DNA of 64,000 nt from Azohydromonas caseinilytica (lineage in GTDB: Bacteria > Pseudomonadota > Gammaproteobacteria > Burkholderiales > Burkholderiaceae_C): contig NZ_JABBFW010000007.1 of the NCBI RefSeq assembly GCF_012927045.1, forward strand, positions 248,001-312,000, in the 5' to 3' direction. The position numbers were made by a program, and so were the translations under genes. The notes under the pieces were generated by a model that saw only the letters and a program-made list of their open reading frames with translations, made no database searches and was not told the DNA's origin. Below are positions 20,843-30,183 of this stretch, in pieces; position 1 is the first letter of the stretch; each line of letters begins with the position of its first letter.

Positions 20843-21385
20843 ATGCGTTATCTCTTGGCCGCGCTGGCCGTGTGTCCGGCCGTGGCGTTCGCGGCCTCCG
20901 CCTCGTCGCCGTGGCAGCCCGACGCGGCGTTCGTCCAGTACGGCCATCAGGAAGACACCCGCTCCGTCACGCTGGGCCTGAACTGGGACTGGTCATGGTC
21001 GCGTCCGCTGGGGGGCGGCCTGCTCGGCGGCTACCACGAGCTGGCGCTGGGCCGCTGGCGCGCCGACGTGCCCGAAGGGCACGAGAACTTCACGCAGCTG
21101 GGCTACACGCCGGTGCTGCGCTGGTGGGGCGCCGGGGAGCCGCGCGGCTGGTTCCTGGAAGGCGGCATCGGCCTGAACGTGGTGACGCCGCGCTTTCGCA
21201 CGCTGAGCAAGCACGTGGGCAGCAACTTCACCTTCGGTGACCACCTGGGAGTGGGCTGGCGCAGCAGCGGCGGGACGGAGCTGTCATTGCGCTTCCAACA
21301 TTTCTCCAACGCCGGCTTGGCCGAGCCCAACCCGGCCGTTGACTTCGTCCAACTGCGCCTGAGCCTGCCGCTGCAGACGCCGTAA
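20843..21385 (+). CDS. pagL: Lipid A 3-O-deacylase (PagL family)
   Basis: A 180-residue outer-membrane beta-barrel enzyme that removes the 3-O acyl chain of lipid A. A signal peptide (1-18, VAFAA) precedes eight predicted strands with alternating residues. The catalytic segment near the C-terminus reads RFQHFSNAGLAEPNPAVDFV: His and Ser of HxS are present. In Pseudomonas aeruginosa PagL the third catalytic residue is a Glu 14 positions after the His; here that position is Asp (in AVDF). The start is backed by AGGGAGAAG just upstream. The protein ends SLPLQTP, lacking the usual terminal aromatic. The gene converges with the yiaA-like gene. Confidence 0.83.
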   Translation: MRYLLAALAVCPAVAFAASASSPWQPDAAFVQYGHQEDTRSVTLGLNWDWSWSRPLGGGLLGGYHELALGRWRADVPEGHENFTQLGYTPVLRWWGAGEPRGWFLEGGIGLNVVTPRFRTLSKHVGSNFTFGDHLGVGWRSSGGTELSLRFQHFSNAGLAEPNPAVDFVQLRLSLPLQTP

Positions 21386-21419
21386 CCGTCGCCGCCGTGC
21401 ATCGGCGAGGCGACCACAA

Positions 21420-21440
21420 GGCCCGGGCGGCATCCGGGCC
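21420..21440. terminator. Hairpin between converging pagL-like and yiaA-like genes
   Basis: GGCCCGG (21420-21426) pairs with CCGGGCC (21434-21440) around a 7-base loop, 34 bases after the pagL-like stop codon. It lies in a 124-bp gap between converging genes and may act as a bidirectional terminator, though U-tracts are absent. Confidence 0.38.
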
Positions 21441-21509
21441 CGCGGCGGACGGCGCTGCCCGTGGCCGCCGGTGCGTGCGCGGCAGGAGCAGCGCCCCGAC
21501 ATGCCGGCC

Positions 21510-21938
21510 TCAGGCGCCTTGTTCCGGCTCCGGCTGCGGCGCGGGCAGCAGCGACAGGTCACGGACGTTCTTCTGCACGGCCACCGCCGCAAACAGGCTC
21601 AACGCAAAGGACATGGCGTAGAAACCCTTCTCGCTCAGCGCCAGCTGGGCGTTCCACAAACCCACCCCCAGCAGCGTCAGCGACAAGGCCAGCGACACCC
21701 AGCACAGGCTGTAATAAATGCCCGTCACCGGCGTGCCCTCCAGCCGGTCACGCACGCATTTCTGCAGCGATACCGCGGCAAACAGGCCATACATCAAAAT
21801 GGTGAAGTAATAGCCTTTTTCGTTCAAAGGCATGTCGGCATTCCACAAGCCGGCCAGATAAGCCATAACGCCCGATAACAGCGCGGCCCAGGATGCGCCA
21901 ATGAAGGCACCCGTGGGACGTTGAGCCTGCGTTTGCAT
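21510..21938 (-). CDS. yiaA: YiaA/YiaB family inner-membrane protein
   Basis: A 142-residue membrane protein with two copies of the YiaAB two-helix domain. Copy 1 (about 12-66) reads [20 protein letters not shown] then [13 protein letters not shown] and [13 protein letters not shown]; copy 2 (about 75-130) reads [30 protein letters not shown] and [13 protein letters not shown]. The internal duplication is plain. The start at 21938 is backed by AGGAGGG seven bases upstream, better than the earlier in-frame ATG. The role of YiaA is unknown; it is stress-linked in enteric bacteria. Codon usage is less G+C-biased than in flanking genes. Confidence 0.85.
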   Translation of the reverse strand: MQTQAQRPTGAFIGASWAALLSGVMAYLAGLWNADMPLNEKGYYFTILMYGLFAAVSLQKCVRDRLEGTPVTGIYYSLCWVSLALSLTLLGVGLWNAQLALSEKGFYAMSFALSLFAAVAVQKNVRDLSLLPAPQPEPEQGA

Positions 21939-22056
21939 GTATTCCCTCCTGAAGCTGTTCAAGGAGGGCTCAATGTACACGCGATATCGGATTCAACCTG
22001 TTTTCAGCGACAGCGGGTTGATACGCCCCGGAATATCACTGATTCACGGCTGCATT

Positions 22057-22479
22057 TCAGCGCTCCCGCAGACCCGCCAGATAACCGCGCAGCAGCCAGG
22101 TCGATACATCGTGCACCGCATCACCGGCCAGCAGCATCGGGTTCACACCCTTGACCAGGAAAGGGTGGGCATCGTTGGGAGGATAAGGCTCGCAATCGGG
22201 AAAGCGGCGCTGGAAGCGGGCGACATCGGCCGCCGCCCATTTACCCTGGTGCACGCCGATGCACAGCGAATATCCGCGATCCCGCCACAATTCGGACCAC
22301 AAGCCCAGGTAAAGCACCGGGCGGCCCTTGTGCCGGATGTACATGCCGTAATCGCCGTCGGCCCAGCGCTTATGGAAAACCCCCTCCACCTCGAAACCAT
22401 GAGCTTCGAACCGCGGCGCGATCTGCTCCATGAAATCGAACATCTTCTGGGCCGCATTGGCCGTTGAGACGCTGAACAT
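22057..22479 (-). CDS. Hypothetical protein, not recognised
   Basis: A 140-residue soluble protein with no signal peptide or membrane helix. It starts MFSVSTANAAQKMFDFMEQ and has an alpha/beta look: FEVEGVFHKRWADGDYG, then RPVLYLGLWSELW and YSLCIGVHQGKW, an FQRRFPDCEPYPPNDAHPF turn, and a C-terminal helix LLRGYLAGLRER. Aromatic and charged residues alternate as in a compact beta sheet. I do not recognise a family. Synonymous codons favour A/T endings more than the neighbours, and it lies in a low-bias pocket (21.9-23.5 kb), a hint of recent transfer. It is 118 bases from the yiaA-like gene, same strand. Confidence 0.6.
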   Translation of the reverse strand: MFSVSTANAAQKMFDFMEQIAPRFEAHGFEVEGVFHKRWADGDYGMYIRHKGRPVLYLGLWSELWRDRGYSLCIGVHQGKWAAADVARFQRRFPDCEPYPPNDAHPFLVKGVNPMLLAGDAVHDVSTWLLRGYLAGLRER

Positions 22480-22835
22480 GGCCGGCCCTTACTGCGCCGT
22501 CATGGCAACAGCCACGGTCATGGATTGAGGCGGCATGGAGGTCATCTCGGGCGGCGGGGGTGGAGCATGGGGGGGCGAGTCTACCGACTGCTTATCGGTT
22601 GACCGGGGCCTCAGTTAAATCAGGCGGGATTGTTGAGGGCACGAAAGCACGAATGCACCGCGCGGGGCCCCACGTTGCCGGCGTGCTGGCAGCTTGTACC
22701 CGACGATCGGGGCACCATCCCGTCAACGCTTCCAGGGCGGCCGGCGCGTGCTCTTTGTCACGGCCCGCCGCCCCGGCATCAGCGAAATCCGGGCCACGCC
22801 TGGTGGCGCGCATGCTTGAAACTCCGGCCCTGATT
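22480..22835. other. 356-bp gene-free gap
   Basis: Open frames on both strands across this gap (e.g. 22560-22880 plus, 22592-22858 minus) have no family-like sequence, no ribosome-binding site and no supporting neighbour. The gap would contain the promoter of the 140-residue gene that starts at 22479, and the 3' region of the YjdF-like gene. A 12-bp palindrome AATTGCGCAATT lies at its right edge, inside the end of the YjdF-like gene. I see nothing else in it. Confidence 0.45.
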
Positions 22836-23501
22836 TCAGGTGCGGTGCAATTGCGCAATTTGCCGATCCTGCCCGCGTGAAAACAGGCCCAATGCCATGG
22901 CCGCGCCCACCAGCGCCATGAACATGTCCGATTGGGTATCCCAGGGATCGCCCTGCGTGCCCAGAAATTCGTCGGCCCCCTGCCCCAACGACAGCGCCGC
23001 AGCCCACTCGATCAATTCATAAGCCGCACTGATGGCCAGCACGATGCACAGCACCAGAAATCCCAGCATGCGTCGGCTTCTCACATGCTTGCCGCGAATC
23101 AGAATTTCACGCGCCGCCAGCGCCGGCACGAAACCCTGAAAGAAATGCCCTATCTTGTCGTACGGGTTGCGCTGCAGATCGAACCATTCAGCCATCTGGA
23201 ATCCCAGCGGTACCCGGGCATAGGTATAGGCGCCTCCCACCATCAGCACGATGGCGTGCAAAAAGATGCACACGTACAGCAGCGTGGTCAGCGGGAAACG
23301 CCGGTGCGTGAGGGCCAAAAGCGGCAAGGCCACCAGCACTGGAAGCACTTCGAGTATCCAGGTGGTGCGGTCGTAAGGGTGAAGGCCGGACATCGCCAAC
23401 AATACCAGCAGCGCCACGGCGGAAATCCGGAGGGATCTGGCATCCGGGGAGCCCATTGACCGGCCGCTTCGTTCAGCCTGGTATGGTTCGTTGCGATTCA
23501 T
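22836..23501 (-). CDS. YjdF-like (DUF2238) inner-membrane protein
   Basis: A 221-residue multi-spanning membrane protein of the DUF2238 family, of unknown biochemical role. Six hydrophobic segments are visible: ISAVALLVLLAM, ILEVLPVLVALPLL, TLLYVCIFLHAIVLMVGG, GHFFQGFVPALAAREILI, FLVLCIVLAISAAYELIEW, MFMALVGAAMALGL. The conserved core is KIGHFFQGFVPA, AAYELIEW and QGDPWDTQSDMF. The start at 23501 overlaps the upstream DUF1697 gene by 29 bases; an alternative start at 23456 would avoid overlap, and neither has a strong ribosome-binding site. Same strand and probably same operon as the DUF1697 gene. Confidence 0.82.
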   Translation of the reverse strand: MNRNEPYQAERSGRSMGSPDARSLRISAVALLVLLAMSGLHPYDRTTWILEVLPVLVALPLLALTHRRFPLTTLLYVCIFLHAIVLMVGGAYTYARVPLGFQMAEWFDLQRNPYDKIGHFFQGFVPALAAREILIRGKHVRSRRMLGFLVLCIVLAISAAYELIEWAAALSLGQGADEFLGTQGDPWDTQSDMFMALVGAAMALGLFSRGQDRQIAQLHRT

Positions 23502-24033
23502 GCAATGCCCATATTTTGAGAATCGTGGCCCAATTGCGCGTGGTGACCGAATTCCCCAGCACCCGATTGAAAGCCCGCAGCAGCCGCGACGCCCGGATAC
23601 CCACGGCGCAATGCAAATAAGCCACGCCTTCCGCCAGGGCCAATTCTTCAGGTCTCCAGTTTTCACCCCGCAAGGGCTCGGCGCGGTCCAGGAGCTTTTC
23701 AGAGGTCGGGAAAGCGACCAGGAATTGACCCGGATTCCGCACGGCGCCTGGCAGCGGATTGCCCACGATGACGCGCTCCAGGGCCTGCGTGCGGCCGACC
23801 ACGACGGGCACCTGAAATCCGAAGCGCTCGCGCAGGCCCGCCTCCAGCGCCGGGCCCAACGCCTGCAACTCGTGCGCCTGCGCCTCGAACACCGCGTTGC
23901 CGCTGTTGAGCAGCGTCCGCACCCTGATGCAGCCCAAGGACTCCAGCAGCCGGCGCAGCTCCGCCATCGGCACGCACTGCCGGCGGCCGAGGTTGATGCC
24001 GCGCAGCAGGGCGAAACAGGGGGAGGCGCTCAT
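23473..24033 (-). CDS. DUF1697 family protein
   Basis: A 186-residue soluble protein of family DUF1697. The landmarks are FALLRGINLGRRQCVPMAELR at the start, CIRVRTLLNSGNAVFEA, LEAGLRERFGFQVPVVV, NPLPG, and the C-terminal ASRLLRAFNRVLGNSVTTRNWATI. The family has a ferredoxin-like repeat fold and no known enzymatic role. It appears to be the first gene of a two-gene unit with the YjdF-like gene, whose start overlaps its end. The gap to the ABC transporter gene upstream is 56 bases on the same strand but in the opposite order of transcription, so a shared transcript is possible. Confidence 0.82.
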   Translation of the reverse strand: MSASPCFALLRGINLGRRQCVPMAELRRLLESLGCIRVRTLLNSGNAVFEAQAHELQALGPALEAGLRERFGFQVPVVVGRTQALERVIVGNPLPGAVRNPGQFLVAFPTSEKLLDRAEPLRGENWRPEELALAEGVAYLHCAVGIRASRLLRAFNRVLGNSVTTRNWATILKIWALHESQRTIPG

Positions 24034-24089
24034 CGGTGCTCAGCAGCCCTTGTAAGCCCGGTCGCTGACACGGCACTTGCCGCCGCGGC

Positions 24090-25823
24090 TCACTCCCACC
24101 GGTACCCGTGCGCCGGCACCAGCTTCCAGTGCCCCTCTCCTTGCAGCTCCAGCACGTGGTGGTGGTACTTCTGCAGCGCCGGGCGGTGGCTGATGCTCAC
24201 CGGGGTGACAGAGAGCTCGGCCAGTTGCGCGTACAGCAGCTCCTCATTGCCCGCGTCCAGCGCGCTGGTGGACTCGTCCAGCAGCGCATAGCGGGGCTTG
24301 GCCACCAGCAGCCGCGCGAAGGACAGCCGCTGCTGCTCGCCCACCGACAGCAGCTTCCCCCAGTCGCGCTCGGCGTCCAGGCCGCCGACGCGGTCGGCCA
24401 GCGTCGGCAGGTTCACGCGCTGCAACCACTGCAGCAGCTCCTCGTCGGAGATCTGGCGGTCGGTCTGCGGGTACAGCAGCTGCGTGCGCAGGTCGCCCGG
24501 CGGCAGGTACGGACGTTGCGGCAGGAACAGCATGTCCGCGCCGGAGGGGCGCATCACACGGCCATGGCCCGTGCTCCACAGCCCGGCCATCACGCGCAGC
24601 AGCGAGCTCTTGCCCGAGCCGCTGGGCCCGACGATCAGCAAGCCCTCGCGCGGCGGCACCTGGAAGCTCAGGTTGCTGATGAGCACCTGCTCGCGCTGCG
24701 GCGTGAGCACGCTCAGGCTCTCCACCGCCAGCGTCGTGCCGCGCACCAGCCGCACGTGGTCGCTGCCCTCCTCACGCTCGTGCTCGTCGCGCCCGGCCTG
24801 CTGCGCCAGCACCTGCGAGAAGCCGTGCAACCGCTCGATGCCCGCGCCGAAGCGGCTCAGCCCCTCGAAATGCTCCACCACCACCGTGAGCGCGCTCAGG
24901 ATGGCGGCGAAGGCGCCCGCGGCCTGCACCGCGGCGCCCACTTCCAGCGTACCGTCGAGCACGTCCTTGGCCACCACCACGCTGGGCAGCGCCAGGGTCA
25001 GGAAGCTGTGCGCGTACTGGAACAGGTTGAGCTTCAACTGCCAGCGCAGCACGCGCCGGTAGTTGCGGTAGGCCACGTCGAAGACGCGCTGCAGCGCCGT
25101 CATCTCGCGCGGCTCGCCGTCGTAGAAGGCGATGGGCTCGGCGTTCTCGCGCACGCGCACGAGGTTGAAGCGGAAGTCGGCCTCGCGCTGCAGTTGCAGA
25201 AAGTTCAGCGGGATCAGCCGCTTGCCGAACACCGTGGCCGTGAACAGCGTGGCGACGATGGCGTAGCCGATGAGCACCACCACCAGCAGCCGCGAGATCG
25301 ACCACAGCACGCCGGCGAAGGCCACCAGCTGGATCACCGAGCCCAGCACGATCATCGAGAAGTACAGCGACTGCTGCGTGAGGCTGTTGATGTCCTCGGC
25401 GATGCGCTGATCCGGGTTGTCCAGCCCCGGCATGGCGTTGAGCTTGTAGTAGGCGCGGTGGTCGAGGTAGTGGCCCAGGAAGTGGAAGGTCATCCAGCGC
25501 CGCCAGCGCAACCCCAGCGTGTCGCGCACGAAGTAGTACAGCGCGTACACCGGCACCGCGAAGGTCAGCGCCAGCATGAAGCGGCGGATGGCGGCCCAGA
25601 AGCGGTCGGCATCGCGCGCGGCCAGGGCGGAGGTGAACTCGCCCGTCTCCTGGTTGAACACCACCGCGAAGCCGGTCTGCGCCAGCAGCAGCGCCACCAG
25701 CACCGCCAGCAGCCCGGCGGCACGCCAGCGCTCATCGGAAGTCCAGTAAGGGGCCGCGATGTCCTTGAAGCGGTGCAGCAGTCGGGCGTTGAAGCCGGGT
25801 TGTCGTTCGGTGGTCGTCGTCAT
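24090..25823 (-). CDS. SbmA/BacA-ABCD-like ABC transporter, fused permease and ATPase
   Basis: A 577-residue half-transporter combining an ABC_membrane_2-type permease (about 25-330, six helices; EDINSLTQQSLYFSMIV, LWSISRLLVVVLIGYAIVA) and a C-terminal ATPase. The ATPase has Walker A GPSGSGKSS (near 395), the Q-loop LPQRPYLPPG, signature LSVGEQQR, Walker B YALLDEST and the H-loop SISHRPAL. The permease type is that of peroxisomal ABCD fatty-acyl transporters and of BacA/SbmA and YddA, so very-long-chain fatty acids, vitamin B12 or peptides are possible substrates. It probably works as a homodimer in the inner membrane. Confidence 0.87.
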   Translation of the reverse strand: MTTTTERQPGFNARLLHRFKDIAAPYWTSDERWRAAGLLAVLVALLLAQTGFAVVFNQETGEFTSALAARDADRFWAAIRRFMLALTFAVPVYALYYFVRDTLGLRWRRWMTFHFLGHYLDHRAYYKLNAMPGLDNPDQRIAEDINSLTQQSLYFSMIVLGSVIQLVAFAGVLWSISRLLVVVLIGYAIVATLFTATVFGKRLIPLNFLQLQREADFRFNLVRVRENAEPIAFYDGEPREMTALQRVFDVAYRNYRRVLRWQLKLNLFQYAHSFLTLALPSVVVAKDVLDGTLEVGAAVQAAGAFAAILSALTVVVEHFEGLSRFGAGIERLHGFSQVLAQQAGRDEHEREEGSDHVRLVRGTTLAVESLSVLTPQREQVLISNLSFQVPPREGLLIVGPSGSGKSSLLRVMAGLWSTGHGRVMRPSGADMLFLPQRPYLPPGDLRTQLLYPQTDRQISDEELLQWLQRVNLPTLADRVGGLDAERDWGKLLSVGEQQRLSFARLLVAKPRYALLDESTSALDAGNEELLYAQLAELSVTPVSISHRPALQKYHHHVLELQGEGHWKLVPAHGYRWE

Positions 25824-25975
25824 TGAGAAAGCGCAAGTCCCTGGGTCATCTTAGAGGGGCCCCCTCGGGCCGCCGCCCGAGGGTGATCCCGCCCGCGCCG
25901 TGCGTCCTCCCCGGTGCGCGGCGCGGCCTGCGGCGGCCGCTACAGTGGCCGCCGTAGTCCCCAGGAGCCACCGCC

Positions 25976-27226
25976 ATGCCCAACCGCGACGATTGCCTGC
26001 AACTCGATGCCCACGACCCGCTGGCCCCGCTGCGCGCGGCCTTCGAGCTGCCCCCGAGCGTGGTCTACCTCGACGGCAACTCGCTGGGCGCGCGCCCGCG
26101 CGCCGCCGCCGCGCGCGCGGCGCAGGTGGTGCAGCAGGAGTGGGGCGAAGGGCTCATCCGCAGCTGGAACAGCGCCGGCTGGTTCGCGCTGCCGCGGCGC
26201 CTGGGCGACCGGCTGGCGCCGCTCATCGGCGCCGGCGCGGGCGAGGTGCTGGTCACCGACACCACCTCGGTGAACCTGTTCAAGCTGCTGGGAGCATTGC
26301 TGCGGCTGCAGCATGAGCGTGACGCGCGCCGGCGCGTGATCGTGTCCGAGCGCGGCAACTTCCCCACCGACCTGCACATCGCCCAGGGCCTGGCGCGCAT
26401 GCTGCGCCAGGGCCACGAGCTGCGCCTGGTGGACCGGGCCGAGGACATTCCCGCCGCGCTCGGCGACGACGTGGCCGTGCTGATGCTCACGCAGGTGGAC
26501 TACCGCACCGGTGCGCTGCACGACATGGCGGCGCTGACGCGGCTGGCCCACGAGCGCGGCGCGCTGGCGCTGTGGGACCTGGCGCACTCCGCCGGCGCGC
26601 TGCCGGTGGACCTGCGCGGCGCCGATGCCGACGCCGCCGTCGGTTGCACCTACAAGTACCTCAACGGTGGCCCGGGCGCGCCGGCCTTCCTGTGGATCGC
26701 GCCGCGCTGGCAGGGCGTGCTGGAGACGCCGCTGTCGGGCTGGTGGGGCCACGCCGAGCCCTTCGCCATGGAGCCGCAGTACCGGCCCGACGCGGGCATC
26801 GGCCGCTTCCTGTGCGGTACGCAGGGCATCGTGTCGCAGGCGCTGGTGGAGTGCGGGCTGGAAGTGTTCGAGCGCACCGACATGGCGGCGGTGCGCCATA
26901 AATCGCTGGCGTTGACGGACCTGTTCATCGCGCTGGTGGAGCAGCGCTGCGGCGCGCATCCCTTGACGCTGATCACGCCGCGCCAGCATGAGCGCCGCGG
27001 CAGCCAGGTGAGCTGGCAACATCCGCAGGGCTACGCGGTGATGCAGGCGCTGATCGGGCGCGGCGTCATCGGCGACTACCGCGAGCCCGGCATTCTGCGC
27101 TTCGGCTTCACGCCGCTGTACACGCGCTTCATCGACGTGTGGGACGCCGTGGAGGCGCTGCGCGCAGTGCTCGATGGCGAGGAGTGGAAGCAGGAGCGGT
27201 TCCAGGTGCGGACGGCGGTGACCTGA
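25976..27226 (+). CDS. kynU: Kynureninase
   Basis: A 416-residue PLP-dependent enzyme that cleaves kynurenine to anthranilate and alanine in tryptophan breakdown. Motifs are [14 protein letters not shown] near 30, [55 protein letters not shown] and the PLP lysine in [16 protein letters not shown] (Lys near 227), with [11 protein letters not shown] and [10 protein letters not shown]. Length and order match the family. A ribosome-binding site (CAGGAG) precedes the ATG. The usual partners kynA (tryptophan dioxygenase) and kynB (formamidase) are not in the window, so the pathway genes are scattered here. Confidence 0.94.
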   Translation: MPNRDDCLQLDAHDPLAPLRAAFELPPSVVYLDGNSLGARPRAAAARAAQVVQQEWGEGLIRSWNSAGWFALPRRLGDRLAPLIGAGAGEVLVTDTTSVNLFKLLGALLRLQHERDARRRVIVSERGNFPTDLHIAQGLARMLRQGHELRLVDRAEDIPAALGDDVAVLMLTQVDYRTGALHDMAALTRLAHERGALALWDLAHSAGALPVDLRGADADAAVGCTYKYLNGGPGAPAFLWIAPRWQGVLETPLSGWWGHAEPFAMEPQYRPDAGIGRFLCGTQGIVSQALVECGLEVFERTDMAAVRHKSLALTDLFIALVEQRCGAHPLTLITPRQHERRGSQVSWQHPQGYAVMQALIGRGVIGDYREPGILRFGFTPLYTRFIDVWDAVEALRAVLDGEEWKQERFQVRTAVT

Positions 27227-27294
27227 AGCGCACACGCCGCCCGCGGCCTCGGGCAGACTGCCTTCCACGCCGACGATAAAGGGAAGGGCAACCC

Positions 27295-30183
27295 ATGAAG
27301 ACCTGGCTGCCGCTGCTGCTGGCGGTGATGGTGGGAGTGGCGGCGGCGGAGTCTTTCGGGCCGCTGGCGGTGGGGCTGCTGGCCGCCTTCGGCATCTGGC
27401 TGATGCGCCGGCAGGAGAGGCTGGAAGCGGAAGTCCAGCGCCTGCGCGCGGCGCTGGAGGCCCAGCGCGGTACGGCCACGGCGACCGCACCGGTGCCAGC
27501 GCAACCTCAGGCCGCGCCGGACACCGTGCCGGCAGCCGCTCCGCAAGCGCCGGCGCAGCCCCTGCCGGGGCCCCTGGCCAGTCCCGAGGACGTTGTTCCC
27601 GAGCCGGTTGCCGCCGCACCGGTGCTGGCCGCTGAAGTGGCCTTGTCCTCGCCGGCCCTGGAAGTGCCGCCCTCCCCGGCCGCCGCGGCCAGCACCGAGG
27701 CCGACGAGCGCGCGCTGGCCGTCACCAGCTCGCTGGGCAGCACGTTGAAAGCCTGGCTCGCCGGCGGCAACACCATCGTGCGGCTGGCCGTGCTGATCCT
27801 GTTCCTGGGCGTGGCCTTCCTGCTGCGCTATGCCGCGGAGCGCTCGCTGATCTCCGTCGAGCTGCGCCTGGCCGGCGTGGCGGCCGCCGCCGTGGCGCTG
27901 GTGCTGCTGGGCTGGCGGCTGCGCGAGCGCCGGCGCGGCTACGGGCTGTCGCTGCAGGGCGCGGGCATCGGCGTGCTGTACCTGACGCTGTTCGCCGCGC
28001 TGCGCCTGTATGAGCTGCTGCCGCCGGTACTGGCCTTCGCGCTGCTGGTGGCACTGGGCCTGTTCGCCGCGCTGCTGGCGCTGTGGCAGGACGCGCTGGC
28101 GCTGGCGGTGCTGGGCTTCGTCGGGGGCTTCCTGGCCCCGGTGCTGACCAGCACCGGCCAGGGCAGCCACGTGGTGCTGTTCAGCTACTACCTGCTGCTC
28201 AACCTGGGCATCGCCTTCATCGCGCTGCACAAGGCCTGGAAGCTGCTCAACCTCGTCGGGCTGCTGTTCACCTTCGGCATCGGCCTGGGCTGGGGCCTGC
28301 GCTCCTGGCGCCCGGAGCTGCTGGCCAGCACCGAGCCCTTCCTCGTCGCCCACGTGGCGCTGTACCTGTGGATCGCGGTGCAGTACGGCCGCCGGCTGAC
28401 CGAGGCGCCGGCCGGAGCCGTATCGCAGCGCGCGGCCTATGTGGACGCCGGCCTGCTGTTCGGCATGCCGCTGGCCGCCTTCGGGCTGCAGGCGGGCATG
28501 GTGCGCCACATTCCCGACGCGCTCGCCCTGTCCGCGGCGGTGATGGCCGGCGTGTACCTGCTGCTGGGGCGCTGGCTGTGGCAGCGGCTGGGCGAGCGCT
28601 TGCGCCTGCTCACCGAGGGGCTGCTGGCGCTGGGCGTGGTGTTCCTGGCCCTGGTGCCGCCGCTGGCGCTGGACGACGCGCGCTGGACCAGCATGGCCTG
28701 GGCGCTGCAGGGCGCGGGCGTGGCCTGGGTCGCGCTGCGCCAGCGCCGCGGCTGGGCCCTGGCCCTGGGCGTGGCGCTGCAACTGCTGGGCGCGCTGTCC
28801 TTCTGGGGCCAGCCGCCGCTGCGCTCGACCTGGGCCTTCGCCAACCTCACCTTCCTCGGCGTGGCGGTGATCGCCCTGGCCCTGCTCTTCAGCGCCTGGC
28901 AGTCGAGGCGCGAGGCGCCCTTGGCCACCGGCTGGCCGGCCGCCGGCGGCCGCCTCGCGCTGCGGGCCACGCCCGGCGGGCTGTATCGGCTGCATGCCGG
29001 CCTGCTGGCGCTGGGCGCGCTGCACTTGGTGGCCGGCGTGCTGCGCGAGGCGGTGGACCGGCCCTGGACCTGGCCGCACGAGCTGCAGTCCGCCCTGATG
29101 GCACTGGCGGTGCTGGCGCTGCTGTTCGAGGCGCTGCACCGCCCGCTGCGCTGGCCGGAGCTGTCCGTCGCGGCCCGCCCGACGCTGGCCCTCGGCATCC
29201 CGCTGTGGCTGTGGAGCCTGGCCGATGCCGGCTTTGCGCCCTACCGGGCCTGGGACTGGTGGTGGGCCGGCGGCACGATCGCGGTGCTGCTATGGCTGGG
29301 CGTCACTGCCTGGGTGCTGCACGGGCTGGACCGCGACCCGGCGCCGGGCCGCTGGCGCCGCAGCCTGGCTGCCGAGCATGTGGCGGCGGGCTGGGTGGCG
29401 CTGGCCGCCACGGCGCTGTGGGCGCACGCCGCGCTGGGCACCCTCGTCCCGCGCCACGGGGCCTGGACCGCCGCCGTCGTGCTGGCCGGCCCGACGGCGC
29501 TGGCCTGGGCCGGGCTGGAGGCGCTGCAGCGGCGGCGCTGGCCGCAGGCCGCGCATGCCCGCGCCTGGCTGCGCGCCTGGGCCGCGCCCTGGCTGGGGCT
29601 CATGGCGCTGTGGAGCGTGGGGGTCAATGCCTTCGCCGAGGGCGGCATGGCGCCGCTGCCCTATGTGCCGCTGCTCAATCCCATCGACCTGGGGCACTTG
29701 CTGATGCTGCTGTACGCGCTGCGCCTGCAGCGCGCCCTGCGGCCCGGGGCCGGCGCGGCGGCGAAGGCGCCGCCGCCGCGCTGGGCGCTGCTCATCGCCG
29801 CGGGCGTGGCCTTCTGGTGGCTCGACAGCTTCCTGGTGCGCACGCTGCACCACTGGGCCGGCACACCGGGCTGGTTCGAGGGCGCGCTGGACAGCGGCCT
29901 GGTGCAGACCACGCTGACCATCGCCTGGACGCTGTGCGCGCTGGCGGCGATGTTCCTGGCCACTCGGCGCGTGCCGCCGGCGCTGGCGCGGCCGGTATGG
30001 CTCGCCGGTGCGGTGCTGCTGGGCCTGACCGTGCTGAAGCTGATGCTGGTGGACCTGGGCCAGACCAGCGCGCTGCAGCGCATCGTGTCCTTCCTGGGCG
30101 TGGGCCTGCTGATGCTGGTCATCGGCTACGTCTCGCCGCTGCCGCCGGCCGCACCCGCGGTGCGGCGGGAGGTGTCGCCATGA
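27295..30183 (+). CDS. DUF2339 multi-spanning membrane protein
   Basis: A 962-residue inner-membrane protein of family DUF2339. A short N-terminal helix and a coiled-coil stretch (RRQERLEAEVQRLRAALEAQ) are followed by a Pro/Ala linker (70-150) and about 25 predicted membrane helices to the end. Typical family phrases include WLAGGNTIVRLAVLILFLGV, AERSLISVELRLAG, GYGLSLQGAGIGVLYLT and, near the end, LDLGQTSALQRIVSFLGVGLL-type wording (VDLGQTSALQRI). Function is unknown; a role in envelope or exopolysaccharide handling has been guessed for the family. It is translationally coupled to the DUF3999 gene (ATGA overlap). The start follows an AAGGGAAGGG ribosome-binding site. Confidence 0.88.
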   Translation: MKTWLPLLLAVMVGVAAAESFGPLAVGLLAAFGIWLMRRQERLEAEVQRLRAALEAQRGTATATAPVPAQPQAAPDTVPAAAPQAPAQPLPGPLASPEDVVPEPVAAAPVLAAEVALSSPALEVPPSPAAAASTEADERALAVTSSLGSTLKAWLAGGNTIVRLAVLILFLGVAFLLRYAAERSLISVELRLAGVAAAAVALVLLGWRLRERRRGYGLSLQGAGIGVLYLTLFAALRLYELLPPVLAFALLVALGLFAALLALWQDALALAVLGFVGGFLAPVLTSTGQGSHVVLFSYYLLLNLGIAFIALHKAWKLLNLVGLLFTFGIGLGWGLRSWRPELLASTEPFLVAHVALYLWIAVQYGRRLTEAPAGAVSQRAAYVDAGLLFGMPLAAFGLQAGMVRHIPDALALSAAVMAGVYLLLGRWLWQRLGERLRLLTEGLLALGVVFLALVPPLALDDARWTSMAWALQGAGVAWVALRQRRGWALALGVALQLLGALSFWGQPPLRSTWAFANLTFLGVAVIALALLFSAWQSRREAPLATGWPAAGGRLALRATPGGLYRLHAGLLALGALHLVAGVLREAVDRPWTWPHELQSALMALAVLALLFEALHRPLRWPELSVAARPTLALGIPLWLWSLADAGFAPYRAWDWWWAGGTIAVLLWLGVTAWVLHGLDRDPAPGRWRRSLAAEHVAAGWVALAATALWAHAALGTLVPRHGAWTAAVVLAGPTALAWAGLEALQRRRWPQAAHARAWLRAWAAPWLGLMALWSVGVNAFAEGGMAPLPYVPLLNPIDLGHLLMLLYALRLQRALRPGAGAAAKAPPPRWALLIAAGVAFWWLDSFLVRTLHHWAGTPGWFEGALDSGLVQTTLTIAWTLCALAAMFLATRRVPPALARPVWLAGAVLLGLTVLKLMLVDLGQTSALQRIVSFLGVGLLMLVIGYVSPLPPAAPAVRREVSP

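Noticed and set aside
24108-25826. A 572-codon plus-strand frame opposite the ABC transporter
   Set aside because: Antisense low-complexity sequence; the minus strand encodes complete ABC motifs.
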